Positions 1 to 6,705 are shown, counted from the stretch's first letter. The stretch: DNA of 38,256 nucleotides from an uncultured Clostridia bacterium (GCA_947589185.1 CANQCK010000012.1:1-38256), one strand, 5' to 3'. Notes: generated by a model from the letters alone, not told the origin. Translations and numbers: made by a program.

Positions 1-84
1 CATGCTAAGGCACACGACGGTACTTTGAATAAATTTCTAAACCGAGCAGTTAATGAGGCTATTGAGAGAGATAATAATAATTGA
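1..84 (+). CDS. C-terminal fragment of a ribbon-helix-helix (Arc/CopG-like) DNA-binding protein
   Basis: The frame is open from the window edge to a TGA at 82-84 and encodes 27 residues containing LNKFLNRAVNEAIERDNNN. This closely matches the C-terminal end of the protein at 7061-7273 (VNSFIKRSIDEAMEKDKNN), a basic, Arc-like ribbon-helix-helix protein, so it is most likely the last helix of a paralogue whose start lies outside the window. Such proteins act as dimeric repressors, often in toxin-antitoxin or plasmid-maintenance loci. The resemblance is seen directly; the DNA-binding role is inferred from the paralogue. Confidence 0.6.
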   Translation, partial: HAKAHDGTLNKFLNRAVNEAIERDNNN

Positions 85-128
85 TGATTGACAATAGACA
101 ATGGATAATGGATAATAGATAATAGAAT
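82..128. repeat. Low-complexity dispersed repeat (GACAATAGACAATGGATAATGG type)
   Basis: Imperfect tandem copies of a 7-8 bp word (ATAGACA, ATGGATA, ATGGATA, ATAGATA) follow the first gene. Related sequence recurs, mostly on the opposite strand, at about 3640-3695 and in short form near 7678 and 11530, always between genes. Its function is unknown. Confidence 0.5.
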
Positions 129-146
129 CCCTTATTAACTTCCCGT

Positions 147-175
147 TTGACAAAATTGTAGAAATACTGTATAAT
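147..175 (+). promoter_or_regulatory. Consensus SigA promoter of the small toxin-like ORF
   Basis: TTGACA at 147-152 and TATAAT at 170-175 are separated by exactly 17 bp, a perfect housekeeping promoter. Transcription should start near 182, giving a leader of about 50 nt before the ATG at 234. Confidence 0.85.
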
Positions 176-209
176 AATTCTGGGTACTGCAATATGTGGT
201 AGGCGGTTT

Positions 210-224
210 CTCCCGAGACGGGAG
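210..224 (+). promoter_or_regulatory. Small hairpin covering the Shine-Dalgarno sequence of the toxin-like ORF
   Basis: CTCCC (210-214) can pair with GGGAG (220-224), which forms most of the ribosome binding site GGGAGG upstream of the ATG at 234. Sequestering the ribosome binding site is typical of type I toxin mRNAs, where it delays translation. The pairing is visible; its effect is inferred. Confidence 0.5.
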
Positions 225-233
225 GTGATAACT

Positions 234-323
234 ATGGTAACGTATTCGGAATTATATTTATTTACGAGTATTATTATCAGTGTTGTCACACTATGTTTCA
301 ACATTTTTTATCATAAAAAGTAA
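234..323 (+). CDS. Small membrane peptide, candidate holin-like type I toxin (TxpA/BsrG-like)
   Basis: A 29-residue ORF encodes a short polar start (MVTYSEL), one hydrophobic helix (about residues 8-26, FTSIIISVVTLCFNIF) and a basic end (HKK). This layout matches the putative holin-like toxins of Firmicutes type I systems (TxpA, BsrG and relatives), which insert in the membrane and depolarise it when over-produced. It has a perfect promoter, a strong GGGAGG ribosome binding site and a strong terminator. A consensus promoter on the other strand reads towards it from downstream, as expected for an antisense RNA antitoxin. Toxicity is inferred from architecture only; it could also be a regulatory or quorum-type membrane peptide. 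Confidence 0.65.
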   Translation: MVTYSELYLFTSIIISVVTLCFNIFYHKK

Positions 324-345
324 CTTTTGCTTTTTTACATAAAAT

Positions 346-385
346 AAGAAACACCGCCAAAACCTTTAAAATAGCGGTGTTTCTT
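346..385. terminator. Bidirectional terminator shared by toxin mRNA and antisense RNA
   Basis: A perfect 12-bp inverted repeat (346-357 and 374-385, AAGAAACACCGC arms) with a 16-nt loop. It is AT-rich at both outer ends, so it can end transcripts on both strands. The arms share the AGAAACACCG core with the terminator at 36093-36128. Confidence 0.8.
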
Positions 386-437
386 TAAACACAAATTATT
401 TTAAGGGGAGAAACTGCTTATTGCAGTTACCCTTTTA
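346..437 (-). ncRNA. Candidate antisense RNA antitoxin to the 29-residue membrane peptide
   Basis: A minus-strand promoter at 472-445 would start an RNA near 437 that runs left through a small hairpin (AACTGC/GCAGTT around 412-427) into the terminator at 385-346. Its 3' half would be fully complementary to the 3' end of the toxin-like mRNA, the same geometry as TxpA/RatA of Bacillus subtilis. Both ends are approximate and expression is not shown. Confidence 0.5.
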
Positions 438-444
438 TGTTTAT

Positions 445-472
445 ATTATAACATATAATTTGAATATGTCAA
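445..472 (-). promoter_or_regulatory. Consensus SigA promoter facing the toxin-like ORF
   Basis: Read on the minus strand, TTGACA (472-467) and TATAAT (450-445) are 16 bp apart. No minus-strand gene lies to the left of it, so it most likely drives a short antisense RNA. It lies just upstream of the malic enzyme gene but points away from it. Confidence 0.75.
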
Positions 473-523
473 GCAAAGTTTAATATTTGTAATAAATTAT
501 CGTAATACGAAAGGTTAAACATC

Positions 524-1711
524 ATGGACATAATGGAATCATCTTTAAAAAAGCATAAAGAATGGAACGGTAAAATTGAGATCGTATCTAGGGTCAAGGT
601 AGAGAACTCAGACGATTTATCACACGCATATACACCAGGTGTTGCACGTCCCTGTCTTGAAATTCAGAAAGATCCCGAGCTTTCATATGAGCTTACAAGA
701 CGTTCTAATCTTGTTGCAGTAATAACCGACGGAACAGCCGTTTTGGGGCTTGGCGACATAGGCGGTCTTGCAGGTATGCCTGTTATGGAGGGCAAATGTG
801 CACTCTTTAAAGAATTTGCCGATGTTGACGCTTTTCCTATCTGCATAAAGTCGAAGAACACTGATGAAATAGTCAGAACTATTGAGCTTATTTCTGACAG
901 CTTCGGAGGTATAAATCTTGAAGATATATCTGCTCCCCGATGCTTTGAGATAGAAAAAAAGCTAAAAGAGCGTATAGATATACCTGTTTTCCACGACGAC
1001 CAGCACGGAACTGCAATTGTTGTCGGTGCAGCACTTATGAATGCGTGCAAAGTGGCAAAAAAGAAGCTGGAGAACCTGACACTTGTCATAAACGGTGCGG
1101 GTGCGGCAGGAACTGCAATAGCAAAGCTGTTAATATCGCTCGGTGTGGGCAATATAATAATGGCAGACATAAACGGAATAATTTCAAGAAACGATGAAAC
1201 GCTCAGCGACGCACACAAAGAGCTTGCCAAGTATACCAACAATGACTGCATAACCGGAAGTCTTTCTGATGCAATGAAAAACGCAGACGCATTCATAGGA
1301 GTTTCAAAACCTAATCTTGTCACAGAAGAAATGGTCAGATCAATGAAAGACAAGCCTATTATTTTCGCTATGGCAAATCCTACTCCGGAAATTATGCCTG
1401 ATAAAGCGAAAGCGGCAGGGGCATTTATTGTAGGAACAGGCAGGAGCGACTTTCCTAACCAGATAAACAATGTGGTAGCCTTTCCGGGAATATTCAAGGG
1501 TGCATTATCCGTAAGGGCAAGCGACATTAACGAGGAAATGAAAATGGCGGCTTCAAAGGCGATAGCCGAGTGTGTAAGTGAAGATGATCTTTGTGCAGAC
1601 TTTATTCTTCCGAACGCATTTGACAGAAAGATACCGAAGGCTGTAGCTAAAGCAGTTGCACAGGCGGCGATCGACAGCGGAGTTGCAAAAATAAATTACA
1701 AGGAGATATGA
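524..1711 (+). CDS. Malic enzyme, NAD(P)-dependent, decarboxylating
   Basis: Catalyses oxidative decarboxylation of malate to pyruvate and CO2 with NAD(P)+ in the cytoplasm. The 395-residue length is that of the short bacterial form. Visible motifs are AYTPGVA with the catalytic Tyr36, EGKCALFK with catalytic Lys91, the metal-binding acidic stretches EDISAP and DDQHGTA, and a Rossmann motif INGAGAAGTAIAK near residue 190. The start is supported by GAAAGG about 10 nt upstream; a second ATG three codons later is possible. The TSCPD gene follows after 3 bp with its own ribosome binding site, so they form an operon. Three genes for a transcarboxylase-like set converge on it. Together with PEP carboxykinase and malate dehydrogenase elsewhere it could run a malate shunt from PEP to pyruvate; that part is inferred. 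Cofactor preference cannot be read with certainty. Confidence 0.95.
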   Translation: MDIMESSLKKHKEWNGKIEIVSRVKVENSDDLSHAYTPGVARPCLEIQKDPELSYELTRRSNLVAVITDGTAVLGLGDIGGLAGMPVMEGKCALFKEFADVDAFPICIKSKNTDEIVRTIELISDSFGGINLEDISAPRCFEIEKKLKERIDIPVFHDDQHGTAIVVGAALMNACKVAKKKLENLTLVINGAGAAGTAIAKLLISLGVGNIIMADINGIISRNDETLSDAHKELAKYTNNDCITGSLSDAMKNADAFIGVSKPNLVTEEMVRSMKDKPIIFAMANPTPEIMPDKAKAAGAFIVGTGRSDFPNQINNVVAFPGIFKGALSVRASDINEEMKMAASKAIAECVSEDDLCADFILPNAFDRKIPKAVAKAVAQAAIDSGVAKINYKEI

Positions 1712-1714
1712 TGT

Positions 1715-1957
1715 ATGACTATCAATTATAAAACTAAGGGAGTTTGTTCAAGACAGATAAACGTCGAGGTTGAGGACGGTATAATCAAAAACGTTGAATT
1801 TGTCGGCGGCTGTTCAGGAAACACACAGGGTGTTGCACGACTTGCAAAGGGAATGAAAGTCAAAGACGTAATTGAACTATTAAAAGACGTTGACTGCGGC
1901 GGCAGAGGAACCTCCTGCCCTGCACAGCTTGCAAAGGCACTTGAAGAAAGCTTATAA
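1715..1957 (+). CDS. TSCPD domain-containing small protein (TIGR03905-like)
   Basis: An 80-residue protein with four cysteines in the family pattern: KGVCSR near the start, VGGCSGNT in the middle, and VDCGGRGTSCPAQ near the end. The same fold forms the C-terminal tail of B12-dependent ribonucleotide reductases, where the cysteines act in thiol exchange or metal binding; the free-standing form has no settled function. The ATG at 1715 has AAGGAG 9-14 nt upstream inside the end of the malic enzyme gene. The final motif reads TSCPAQ rather than TSCPD. The family assignment is firm; its role is not known. Confidence 0.85.
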   Translation: MTINYKTKGVCSRQINVEVEDGIIKNVEFVGGCSGNTQGVARLAKGMKVKDVIELLKDVDCGGRGTSCPAQLAKALEESL

Positions 1958-1974
1958 CTTATAACAAGTGAAAA

Positions 1975-2126
1975 AGCCGTAATCATTCATTAAATGGTTA
2001 CGGCTAATATTTTTATGGGACAGCCCTCTTTTGCATGCTCTTATCCTGAAAACGCATAGCATTTTCAGGTAAAAATAGACTAAAGTCTATTTGCTCATAA
2101 AAAAACAGTCCATCGGACTGTTTTTT
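1975..2126. terminator. Cluster of four hairpins between convergent genes, ending in a bidirectional terminator
   Basis: Four perfect or near-perfect inverted repeats lie in series: AGCCGTAA/TTACGGCT (1975-2005), CCTGAAAA/TTTTCAGG (about 2047-2069), AATAGAC/GTCTATT (about 2075-2092), and ACAGTCC/GGACTGT flanked by A and T runs (about 2099-2126). The last is a clear intrinsic terminator for both strands and separates the malic enzyme operon from the gene ending at 2176. The others may be back-up terminators or an RNA element. Confidence 0.75.
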
Positions 2127-2175
2127 ATTTTATACTGGCAATAGTCTGTTTTTTCATGTCTCTTGCATCCTGCCT

Positions 2176-3573
2176 CTAAACAGGATGAACCTTTGTCTCT
2201 GTATTAGAGTGTGCCATATCAATGCCCAGTTTTTTATCCCGTCGCTCCTCAAAGAACTTTGGTGCAACCTTTGGAAATTGTGCATAGCTCAGAACGTCCT
2301 CGTCCTGCTCTATCCACTCAGCACATTCCTGTCTCAGCTTATCAAGCTCCGGCTCAATCAAGTCGGCAGGACGGCAGGTAATAGGCTTTTCATCGCCCAA
2401 GATCTTCTTCTGGAATTCCGGAGAGATTGCAACCGGAGTCTTTCCGTACTCGCCTTTTACAAGTCCCTTGAATTCTTTTGTAACGGTCTTGTATCTCTCA
2501 CCCATTATAACGTTGAACACAGCCTGCGTTCCCACGATTTGAGAAGTCGGTGTAACAAGCGGAGGATAACCCGAATCCTTTCTCACTCTGGGTACTTCCT
2601 TTAAGACCTCTGTTAACTTATCCTCTTTGCCTGCCTGTTTAAGCTGTGAAAGCAAATTTGAAAGCATTCCGCCCGGAACTTGATATATAAGTGCATTAGC
2701 GTCTGTAGCAAGCATTTTCGGGTCAAGCAGACCATTGTCAAGATACTTCTGACGAAGCGTCATAAAGTAATCTCTTACCTCATTGAGCTTAACAAGATCA
2801 AGACCTGTGTCATATTCAGTTCCCTGCAATGCCGCAACCATTGACTCGGTAGGTGCATGAGAAGTTCCAAGTGCAAGCGGTGACATAGCAGTATCTATAG
2901 CGTCAACGCCAGCCTCAACGCCTTTCAGCAAACACATTGAAGCCAGACCTGATGTGTAATGAGTGTGAAGCTGCAAAGGAATCTTAACTGCTGACTTTAT
3001 TGCCTTGACCAACTTTTCGGTAGCGTAAGGTGTAAGCAATGCCGCCATATCCTTTATACATATCGAATCAGCACCTATTGCCTCTATTCTCTTTGCGTAG
3101 TCAACATAATACTCGTCTGTGAACACGTCGCCTAAAGTGTAAGAAATTGCGATCTGTGCGTGAGCACCCTCTTTCTTAGCGGCTCTGACCGCAGTTTCGA
3201 GGTTTCTAATATCATTCAGAGCGTCGAAAATTCTGATAATGTCAATGCCGTTTGCAACAGTCTTTTGAACAAAATACTCAAGCACATCGTCTGCATAATG
3301 GCGGTAGCCGAGCATATTCTGCCCTCTGAAAAGCATCTGAAGTTTTGTATTTGGCATTTCCCTTCTTATTGTACGAAGTCTGTCCCATGGATCCTCGTGA
3401 AGAAATCTCAGACAGGAGTCAAAGGTAGCTCCTCCCCATACCTCGCACGAATAAAAACCTATCTTATCCATTGCAGACAGAATAGGAAGCATTTCATCCA
3501 GCGACATTCTTGTTGCAATAAGCGACTGATGAGCGTCTCTTAAAACTGTTTCAGTAATATTAACCTTAGCCAT
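2176..3573 (-). CDS. Biotin-dependent carboxyltransferase, 5S/OadA-like (pyruvate-oxaloacetate)
   Basis: Transfers CO2 between biotin and pyruvate/oxaloacetate. The HMGL-like TIM barrel opens with ETVLRDAHQSLIATRM and VWGGATFDSCLRFL; SICIKDMAALL carries the lysine that is carbamylated in transcarboxylase 5S; LQLHTHYTSG supplies the metal-binding histidines. A PYC_OADA domain follows (LVTPTSQIVGTQAVFNV). The C-terminal biotin domain of full OadA is absent and is encoded separately at 3697-4050. The ATG at 3573 has AAGGG about 10 nt upstream and gives the family start AKVNITET; an in-frame ATG at 3591 would overlap that ribosome binding site. With its two neighbours it could form a transcarboxylase or a soluble decarboxylase; no membrane beta subunit is in the window. 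Confidence 0.93.
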   Translation of the reverse strand: MAKVNITETVLRDAHQSLIATRMSLDEMLPILSAMDKIGFYSCEVWGGATFDSCLRFLHEDPWDRLRTIRREMPNTKLQMLFRGQNMLGYRHYADDVLEYFVQKTVANGIDIIRIFDALNDIRNLETAVRAAKKEGAHAQIAISYTLGDVFTDEYYVDYAKRIEAIGADSICIKDMAALLTPYATEKLVKAIKSAVKIPLQLHTHYTSGLASMCLLKGVEAGVDAIDTAMSPLALGTSHAPTESMVAALQGTEYDTGLDLVKLNEVRDYFMTLRQKYLDNGLLDPKMLATDANALIYQVPGGMLSNLLSQLKQAGKEDKLTEVLKEVPRVRKDSGYPPLVTPTSQIVGTQAVFNVIMGERYKTVTKEFKGLVKGEYGKTPVAISPEFQKKILGDEKPITCRPADLIEPELDKLRQECAEWIEQDEDVLSYAQFPKVAPKFFEERRDKKLGIDMAHSNTETKVHPV

Positions 3574-3591
3574 ATAATAATTTCCCTTCAA

Positions 3592-3696
3592 AAGTAGAAT
3601 TGAAAATAGTAATTAAATAAAAACAATTTTAAATGGGTAATCAATAATGGAAAATAGACAATTAATTATCCATTATCTATTATCAACTGTCAATTA
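3592..3696. repeat. AT-rich repeat between two genes of the carboxyltransferase operon
   Basis: About 100 bp built from ATTATCCATTATCTATTATC and ACTGTCAATTATTAATTAAT type words, partly self-complementary, related to the repeat at 82-128. It separates the biotin carrier gene from the 5S-like gene. No gene is visible in it. It may have inserted between genes of one operon. Confidence 0.5.
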
Positions 3697-4050
3697 TTAA
3701 TTAATTACTGCAAGCACCGTTCCTGTTTCAACAGCCGAACCCTTAGTGGCATTAATGCTTACCACCTTACCTGAGCAGGGAGCGTTAACGTCGTTTTCCA
3801 TCTTCATTGCCTCAAGAACAAATAAAGGTGCTCCCTCTGAAACCGTATCACCTACTGATACCTTTATATCAAGAATAGTTCCCGGCATCGGTGCAGAAAC
3901 CTTTGTTCCGTCTGCAACAGTAGCAGCCGGTGCAGATGCAGCAGGTGCTGCATGAACAGGTGCTGAAGAAGATGTGACAGAATCACTGCCAGCCTCCTCA
4001 ACAGCAACGTCATATGTTTTTCCGTTTACAGTAATGTTATATCTTTTCAT
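3697..4050 (-). CDS. Biotin carboxyl carrier protein (1.3S/GcdC-like)
   Basis: A 117-residue biotin carrier that moves CO2 between the two carboxyltransferases encoded beside it. It starts with a short beta-rich segment (MKRYNITVNGKTYDVAVEE), continues through a flexible Ala/Pro/Ser/Val linker (about residues 25-50), and ends in a biotinyl domain with APMPGTI and the biotinylation motif EAMKMEND, the lysine between the methionines being the attachment site. The ATG at 4050 has AGGTGG upstream; an upstream in-frame start at 4068 would place that site inside the gene. The neighbouring gene on the 5' side ends 27 bp away, so they share an operon. Confidence 0.93.
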   Translation of the reverse strand: MKRYNITVNGKTYDVAVEEAGSDSVTSSSAPVHAAPAASAPAATVADGTKVSAPMPGTILDIKVSVGDTVSEGAPLFVLEAMKMENDVNAPCSGKVVSINATKGSAVETGTVLAVIN

Positions 4051-4077
4051 ATAAAAACCACCTATCAATTAATTTAT

Positions 4078-5427
4078 TTAAAACGGGCTGTTGCTATGCT
4101 TCTTAGGAAGCCTTGAAACTCTCTTGCCAGCCATAATTTCTATAGCATTAACCAGTGTATGCCTTATCTCACCTGCTGAAATGACACCGTCAACGCACAT
4201 CTTTTCAGCCGCAGCTACAGCAGACGCTTCCTTTTCAATGTATTCACTTACAAGAGCCTCTCTCGACTTAGCCAAATCATCTGTTCCCCTAAGTCTGTCG
4301 TGACTTAAAAATTCAACTGCTGTTAAAGGCTCCAAAGCGGAAATAACAGCATTGTCAACAGCAAAAACCATGTCTGCATTTGAGCCTTTGCCTGCAAGTG
4401 TTATAAAGCTCGGTCCATAAGCCTTTCCTGTGATAACCGAAATCTTTATCGTCGTAGCTTCTGCATAAACAGATGCCAGCTTTGCCATCTGTAAAACAGC
4501 TCCCGACTTATTTGCACACTCGCTGTTATCAAAGCCCTCTGTATCAACAAACGTGATTATCGGAATTGCAAAAGCATCACAAGTTCTCACAAACCTTGCC
4601 AGCTTTGAACAGTCAGAGGAAGTCAGCTTGTCATTTGTCTTATTTGTTGCACATATTCCCACCGTTGCACCGCCTATAGACGCTAATGCTGTATATCCGG
4701 CTTTTCCGAAATCCTTTGAAAGCTCTATAACGCTTTCATCGTCACAGACCGCCTTTGCAATATCCTCTGCTCTGTCAGCATATTCACCATCAGGCTCGTT
4801 AAATTCAAACATCGGTACAGGTGATAAGTTGTTCTGCGGAAGTCTAAGCAAAATCTCCTTCGCTTTTTCTATTGCGTCCTCGTCGTTTTCCGCAATAAGC
4901 GAAACTGTTCCGTTTTCTGAAGCATTCTGTGCCAGATCCTCAACTTCGGTGTTAGGGGTAATGAACAGCTCTGCACTCTTTGACATCACCGCAAAATCAG
5001 CAGACACCGCTAAAATCGCACTTGTACCTGCACAGGTTCCTGCTATAACTGAAATCTGCGGAACGACTCCCGAAAGATTTGATACTTTGAGTATAAGCTC
5101 ACCATAGGAAGTCATTGCAGAAATACCGTCGTTTAAGTCTGCTCCGAAAGAGTCGTAAATACCCACAACAGGAAGTCCTGTCTTTGACGCCATATCGTAA
5201 ATTTTAGAAATCTTATCAGCCTGAACCCTTGTCAAAGCACCGTCATTTACTGACACGTCCTGAGAAAAGGCATAAACGGGATTAGAATCAACATATCCGT
5301 AAGCCGTTATTACGCCCGATAAATTATCTCCCGCCTTAGCAAAAGCGTCAAGCTCGGTGAACTCACCCTCGTCAAATAAATATTTCAACCTATCTCTTGC
5401 TGAAAGAGAGATAGAATCCTTACTCAT
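4078..5427 (-). CDS. Acyl-CoA carboxyltransferase, 12S/MmdA-like, divergent
   Basis: Crotonase-fold carboxyltransferase expected to move CO2 between biotin and an acyl-CoA such as methylmalonyl-/propionyl-CoA. SARDRLKYLFDEGEFTELD is the family N terminus; VNDGALTRVQADKISKIYDM and GTCAGTSAILAVSADF form the first active-site region; GKAYGPSFITLAGKGSNADMV is the second. At 449 residues it is shorter than usual (about 510), and both oxyanion regions deviate from the common GPCAGG and KAYGGAY forms, so the substrate may differ. The ATG at 5427 follows GGAGGAAATG; the upstream in-frame codon at 5445 lies before the ribosome binding site. First gene of a three-gene operon with a good promoter at 5511-5483. 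Confidence 0.88.
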   Translation of the reverse strand: MSKDSISLSARDRLKYLFDEGEFTELDAFAKAGDNLSGVITAYGYVDSNPVYAFSQDVSVNDGALTRVQADKISKIYDMASKTGLPVVGIYDSFGADLNDGISAMTSYGELILKVSNLSGVVPQISVIAGTCAGTSAILAVSADFAVMSKSAELFITPNTEVEDLAQNASENGTVSLIAENDEDAIEKAKEILLRLPQNNLSPVPMFEFNEPDGEYADRAEDIAKAVCDDESVIELSKDFGKAGYTALASIGGATVGICATNKTNDKLTSSDCSKLARFVRTCDAFAIPIITFVDTEGFDNSECANKSGAVLQMAKLASVYAEATTIKISVITGKAYGPSFITLAGKGSNADMVFAVDNAVISALEPLTAVEFLSHDRLRGTDDLAKSREALVSEYIEKEASAVAAAEKMCVDGVISAGEIRHTLVNAIEIMAGKRVSRLPKKHSNSPF

Positions 5428-5482
5428 TGCATTTCCTCCAATCATTTATACTGAGCCAAAAGGCAATTTTTTCACAATTAAT

Positions 5483-5511
5483 ATTGTACTACAAAATTTC
5501 TCATTTGACAA
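5483..5511 (-). promoter_or_regulatory. Promoter of the three-gene carboxyltransferase operon
   Basis: On the minus strand TTGTCA (5511-5506) and TACAAT (5488-5483) are 17 bp apart, one mismatch from consensus in each hexamer. It sits 55 bp upstream of the ATG at 5427 and fits the start of the operon. Confidence 0.7.
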
Positions 5512-5522
5512 GAATATAACAA

Positions 5523-5906
5523 TTAGTTTTTGCAACTTTTACATTTAGACATAAATTTAGTAATAGAGTCAAGACATTTATAATTATTTTGCACAAAGCC
5601 CAGCTTCAAAAGACTATCACTCTGAGGCAAATTAAATCTCGCCTTGTCTATGCCCTTCATCATTGACAAAAACAGTATAGAACGTATTATACCGTCAAAC
5701 AGTAAAATATCCGAGTTATCCTGAACAAAATCCACCTCGACTGTAGGATTGTACTCCTCATCTAGCCCGAAGTGATATATTCCGTACCCGATAGAACTTC
5801 CTCCGTCGGCTGCGTCTACAACAAAGGTTGTATCAAAGTCGAGTCCCAGCTCTGTGATTTTGTTTCTGTAATTCTCTTTGTTTTTTGTTTGTAAAATTTC
5901 TAACAT
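5523..5906 (-). CDS. Uncharacterised protein, possibly GNAT-like
   Basis: A 127-residue soluble protein that I do not recognise with confidence. The middle (DGIIRSILFLSMMKGIDKARF) followed by a strand and LLKLGFVQ resembles the last helices of GNAT acetyltransferases, where the LGF element is common. It lacks the clear Q/RxxGxG/A acetyl-CoA loop, so it could be a degenerate or distant member. The C terminus is basic and holds three cysteines (MSKCKSCKN and KCLDS). AAGGA lies 9 nt upstream of the ATG. It ends just before the carboxyltransferase promoter and is a separate transcription unit, perhaps co-transcribed with the upstream XRE gene 21 bp away. Confidence 0.6.
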   Translation of the reverse strand: MLEILQTKNKENYRNKITELGLDFDTTFVVDAADGGSSIGYGIYHFGLDEEYNPTVEVDFVQDNSDILLFDGIIRSILFLSMMKGIDKARFNLPQSDSLLKLGFVQNNYKCLDSITKFMSKCKSCKN

Positions 5907-5927
5907 AGCTATAATTCCTTAAATTAA

Positions 5928-6140
5928 TTATTTATTTTCATCTTCATACTTCAAAATATCTCCGGGCTGGCAATTAAGCAGCTTGCAAATTTTTGAAATA
6001 GCATCCATAGAAATATATTTTCCATTACGCAAGCTTTGAAGTGTTCCCTCAGAAAGGAGTTTTTCTTTTCTAATAGTATTTGTATTATACCCGGCTTCTT
6101 TCAGGGCAGAAATAACATTTTTTTTGTATTTTATCGGCAT
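5928..6140 (-). CDS. Small XRE/Cro-type helix-turn-helix regulator (copy 1)
   Basis: A 70-residue protein that is almost only a helix-turn-helix: PIKYKKNVISALKEAGYN is helix 1, KEKLLSEGTLQSLRNGKY contains the turn, and ISKICKLLNCQPGDILKYE is the typical Cro/C1 end. Paralogues lie at 6350-6580, 6772-7005 and 11588-11794; all share KxxL/I.G.AT.Q and CKLLNCQPGDI. It probably represses itself and whatever is transcribed rightward from the facing promoter, through the 13-bp inverted repeat at 6170-6217. AAAGGTAG precedes the ATG. No effector domain is present. Confidence 0.85.
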   Translation of the reverse strand: MPIKYKKNVISALKEAGYNTNTIRKEKLLSEGTLQSLRNGKYISMDAISKICKLLNCQPGDILKYEDENK

Positions 6141-6169
6141 ATTACGACTACCTTTCCATATTATTAATA

Positions 6170-6217
6170 TACATTAAAATTATACAACTAAATATAAATT
6201 ACTCTAATTTTAATGTA
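6170..6217. promoter_or_regulatory. Operator-like inverted repeat for XRE copy 1
   Basis: Perfect 13-bp arms TACATTAAAATTA (6170-6182) and TAATTTTAATGTA (6205-6217), 22 bp apart, lie 30 bp upstream of the copy 1 start. A plus-strand promoter TTGATT-N17-TAATAT follows near 6258-6286, reading to the small ORF at 6319. Confidence 0.6.
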
Positions 6218-6318
6218 ATGTGTACAGAAAAACAATTTGTTTTTTGGTAATAATGTCAATTGATTTTACACTTTTATTGATGTAATATATAAACAACAAC
6301 CGAAAAGAAGTATCATTA

Positions 6319-6399
6319 ATGAGCGAAATGATTAAAGAAATAGCTTTACTTAATCCCCATTTTCAATTGTATCATTTTTCTCGTCTACATACTCCATAA
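6319..6399 (+). pseudogene. 5' remnant of a divergent small ORF (module 1)
   Basis: A GAAGTATCATTA leader precedes ATG AGC GAA ATG ATT AAA GAA, giving MSEMIKEIALLN before the frame runs antisense into the 3' end of the next XRE gene (6350). The same start, diverged, occurs at 6741 (ISKMVKEKPLFN), also just before an XRE 3' end. The leader matches those of the intact small genes at 7459 and 11954. It looks like a truncated partner gene cut off by tandem duplication of the module; a translated 26-residue peptide is not excluded. Confidence 0.45.
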
Positions 6400-6580
6400 T
6401 ATCTCCCGGCTGGCAATTTAAAACTTTACAGAGCTTTGCTATTGTTCTGGTATCAATATCTCCACCCTCAAAAATTTTTTTGTAAGTTGCCTGACCTATT
6501 ATTTTATCACGCTTTGCGGTATAGCTTGTAATTCCTGCTTTATGTAGTCGCTTTATTAGTTTATCATATTTAATTGGCAC
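6350..6580 (-). CDS. Small XRE-type helix-turn-helix regulator (copy 2)
   Basis: A 76-residue single-domain regulator. PIKYDKLIKRLHKAGITSYT, a turn region with IIGQATYKKIFEGGDI, and KLCKVLNCQPGDIMEYVDE match the other copies. The start is set at the GTG at 6580 because it gives the shared MPIKY start and follows GAGGTG by 6 nt; an in-frame GTG at 6589 overlaps that site. The C terminus ends in an acidic tail. Upstream are three copies of a CAC-N8-GTG operator, so autoregulation is very likely. Confidence 0.83.
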   Translation of the reverse strand: MPIKYDKLIKRLHKAGITSYTAKRDKIIGQATYKKIFEGGDIDTRTIAKLCKVLNCQPGDIMEYVDEKNDTIENGD

Positions 6581-6616
6581 AGCTTTCACCTCATTTAAAA
6601 TTAATATAATTATTTT

Positions 6617-6705
6617 TTATCACTATTTAAAGTGACAAACTGCACAAAAATTATCACTTATATTTGTGACAATTATCAATTGAATGTCACTATATCTTGT
6701 GATAA
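6617..6705. promoter_or_regulatory. Three-copy operator array for XRE copy 2
   Basis: Three dyads of the form TTATCAC-N8-GTGACAA lie at 6617-6638, 6651-6672 and 6685-6705 (the last inverted). The CAC to GTG gap is exactly 8 bp in all three and their centres are 33-34 bp apart, close to three helical turns. The rightmost copy lies between TTGAAT and TAAAAT of a plus-strand promoter. A lambda-like graded switch is a reasonable inference. Confidence 0.75.
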
